Source: JAAYBR01 sp033813475 (GTDB lineage Bacteria > Hydrogenedentota > Hydrogenedentia > Hydrogenedentales > CAITNO01). Taken from it: a stretch of 5,746 nucleotides of DNA. Every line of letters begins with the position of its first letter. Positions within the stretch are counted from its first letter, which is position 1. The notes beneath the pieces are model-generated. The model ran no database searches and was not told the origin of the DNA. It saw only the letters and a program-made list of their open reading frames with translations. The DNA lies in the NCBI GenBank assembly GCA_033813475.1, contig JAPXRP010000244.1, positions 1-5,746 of the forward strand, written 5' to 3'. The position numbers and the translations under genes are program-made. Of this stretch, positions 4,888 to 5,746 are shown in pieces.

Positions 4888-5746
4888 ATGGCCCGGCGCG
4901 ACACACCCTTGGTGCGGATTACCTCCGCGCCGCTTGTTCTCCTGCTGCTGCGGCAGCCGGGGCTGGGGATCCGTTCGGCAAACCGGCTGCTGGACGTGTT
5001 TGGGGCGGACCCGGCGCGGTGGCGGCCTTTGGCGGGGTGGCCGATTGCGCGGGTGCTGGCGGCGCATCCGCTGCTCACGCCGCACCAGGCGGAGTGGGTC
5101 GCGCAGTTGCCCTGGGCCGAGTGGGCGGCGTGCGAGGAGGGGCTGCGGAAGGCGGAGGCGGACGGGGTGCGGGTTGTGTGCCGGGGGGCGGCGGGATATC
5201 CGGCGGCGTTTGATGCCTGTCTCGGCGCGGACGCGCCGCCGCTGCTTTATTACACGGGTGACTTGGCGCTGGCGTCGGCGGTGGCGGGGGCCGTGGTGGG
5301 CACGCGCTCGCCAAGCCGCAGCGGTCTCCGCACGGCGGGCCGCTGCGCGGCGTCGCTGGTGCGGGGGGGGGCGGTGGTGGTGAGCGGCGCGGCGGCGGGC
5401 GTGGACACGGCGGCCCATGAAACGGCCCTGCGGAACGGCGGCCGCTCGGTGGCCCTGTTTCCCCAGGGGCTGCTCACGCTGGCCCTGCCGGACGCATGGC
5501 GGGAGGCGGGGAGGGAGGGACGCCTGCTGCTGCTGAGCGAGTGCCCCCCCCATGCCGGATGGCAGACCCATGCGGCCGTCGCGCGGAACCGCCTCATCGC
5601 CGCGCTGGCGCGGGTGGTCTGCGTGGTGGAGCCGCGCAAGATGGGCGGCAGCATCCAGACGGCGCGCCACGCGGCGGCGCAGGGCAGGGCCGTGTTCGGC
5701 GCGGGCCACACGCGGCTGCCCCAGGCCGTGCAGTCGCTGTTCCGTC
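4888..5746 (+). CDS. dprA: DprA/Smf-type DNA-processing protein, C-terminus cut by window edge
   Basis: DprA binds incoming single-stranded DNA and loads RecA during transformation. The 286 visible residues show an N-terminal helical region (about 14-75), the lead-in RGAAGYPAAFDACLGADAPP (99-118) with LLYYTGDL (119-126), then the Rossmann-like core: VVGTRSPSRSGLRTAG (136-151), VVSGAAAGVDTAAHETAL (164-181), LLSECPP (215-221), ARNRLIAALARVVCVVEP (232-249) and GGSIQTARHAAAQGRAVFG (253-271). These match canonical IVGSRxPTxYG, VSGLARGIDxxAH, RRNRIIAGLSxxVLVVEA and SGSLITARLAxExGRxVFAVPG. The Arg of SGxARGxD is Ala here, the first Arg of RRNR is Ala, and GLDxxYPxEN is not recognisable, so it is a divergent member whose DNA-binding surface may differ. 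The start ATG 4888 has a weak AGGCAAGG (4873-4880) upstream; an in-frame ATG at 4846 would add 14 residues but overlaps a TATCAT -10-like hexamer (4842-4847). A G9 run (5363-5371) and a C8 run (5544-5551) lie in frame. Confidence 0.85.
   Translation, partial: MARRDTPLVRITSAPLVLLLLRQPGLGIRSANRLLDVFGADPARWRPLAGWPIARVLAAHPLLTPHQAEWVAQLPWAEWAACEEGLRKAEADGVRVVCRGAAGYPAAFDACLGADAPPLLYYTGDLALASAVAGAVVGTRSPSRSGLRTAGRCAASLVRGGAVVVSGAAAGVDTAAHETALRNGGRSVALFPQGLLTLALPDAWREAGREGRLLLLSECPPHAGWQTHAAVARNRLIAALARVVCVVEPRKMGGSIQTARHAAAQGRAVFGAGHTRLPQAVQSLFR

Noticed and set aside
4273..5709. Long minus-strand open frame (478 codons) across the repeat region and antisense to dprA
   Set aside because: Its sequence is very rich in Arg, Pro and His with no domain pattern. 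The upstream part is the antisense of a recognisable DprA frame and the rest is repeat sequence.

Overview
This is a GC-rich bacterial window with compact genes. Four coding regions lie on the minus strand: in transcription order a small membrane protein, a glycoside hydrolase family 1 (GH1)-like protein, a DNA photolyase and a partial CoA-transferase. One partial gene on the plus strand, dprA, is transcribed away from them. The content does not fix the taxon. The high GC, the orphan GH1-like gene and the many short GAA-loop hairpin repeats remind me of MAG-type lineages such as Hydrogenedentota, Planctomycetota or Lentisphaerota, but that is an impression from memory and was not tested.

Layout. 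1-505 (minus): the N-terminal 168 residues of a propionate/acetoacetate-type CoA-transferase, running off the left edge. It has a good Shine-Dalgarno, a plausible promoter and an operator-like dyad in the 111-bp gap behind it. 617-2041 (minus): a complete class I CPD photolyase with its FAD-region motifs and tryptophan triad. 2042-2166: a short gap with one 8-bp stem-loop. 2167-3468 (minus): a GH1-fold protein that keeps the acid/base glutamate but has lost the nucleophile motif and a key glycone-binding residue, so it is probably not a normal beta-glycosidase. 3465-4169 (minus): an unrecognised membrane protein of about six helices, visibly lower in GC than its neighbours; its stop overlaps the GH1-like start (ATGA), so the two are probably translated as a pair. 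4170-4887: a 718-bp non-coding stretch, mostly a large inverted-repeat element. 4888-5746 (plus): a partial, divergent DprA/Smf protein cut by the right edge.

The most unusual object is the element at about 4267-4783. Two inverted copies of a module of about 245 bp meet near position 4529. The pair ends in 16-bp inverted repeats (GGGCAATCGCACCAAA) and is flanked by 14-bp direct repeats with one mismatch (ACCCGATYAGCCAG), an arrangement like a MITE with a target-site duplication. It contains a perfect 53-bp inverted pair, a perfect 22-bp pair and a perfect 16-bp pair, all about one axis. Each copy carries three hairpins closed by a GAA loop. In one of these the stem differs at five of six positions between copies yet stays fully paired. 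This suggests a structured, non-coding, possibly mobile repeat.

I see no functional pathway linking the genes. The membrane protein and GH1-like protein form a likely two-gene unit; photolyase (light-driven repair), the CoA-transferase (acyl-CoA metabolism) and DprA (ssDNA/RecA loading) look like independent housekeeping or accessory functions.
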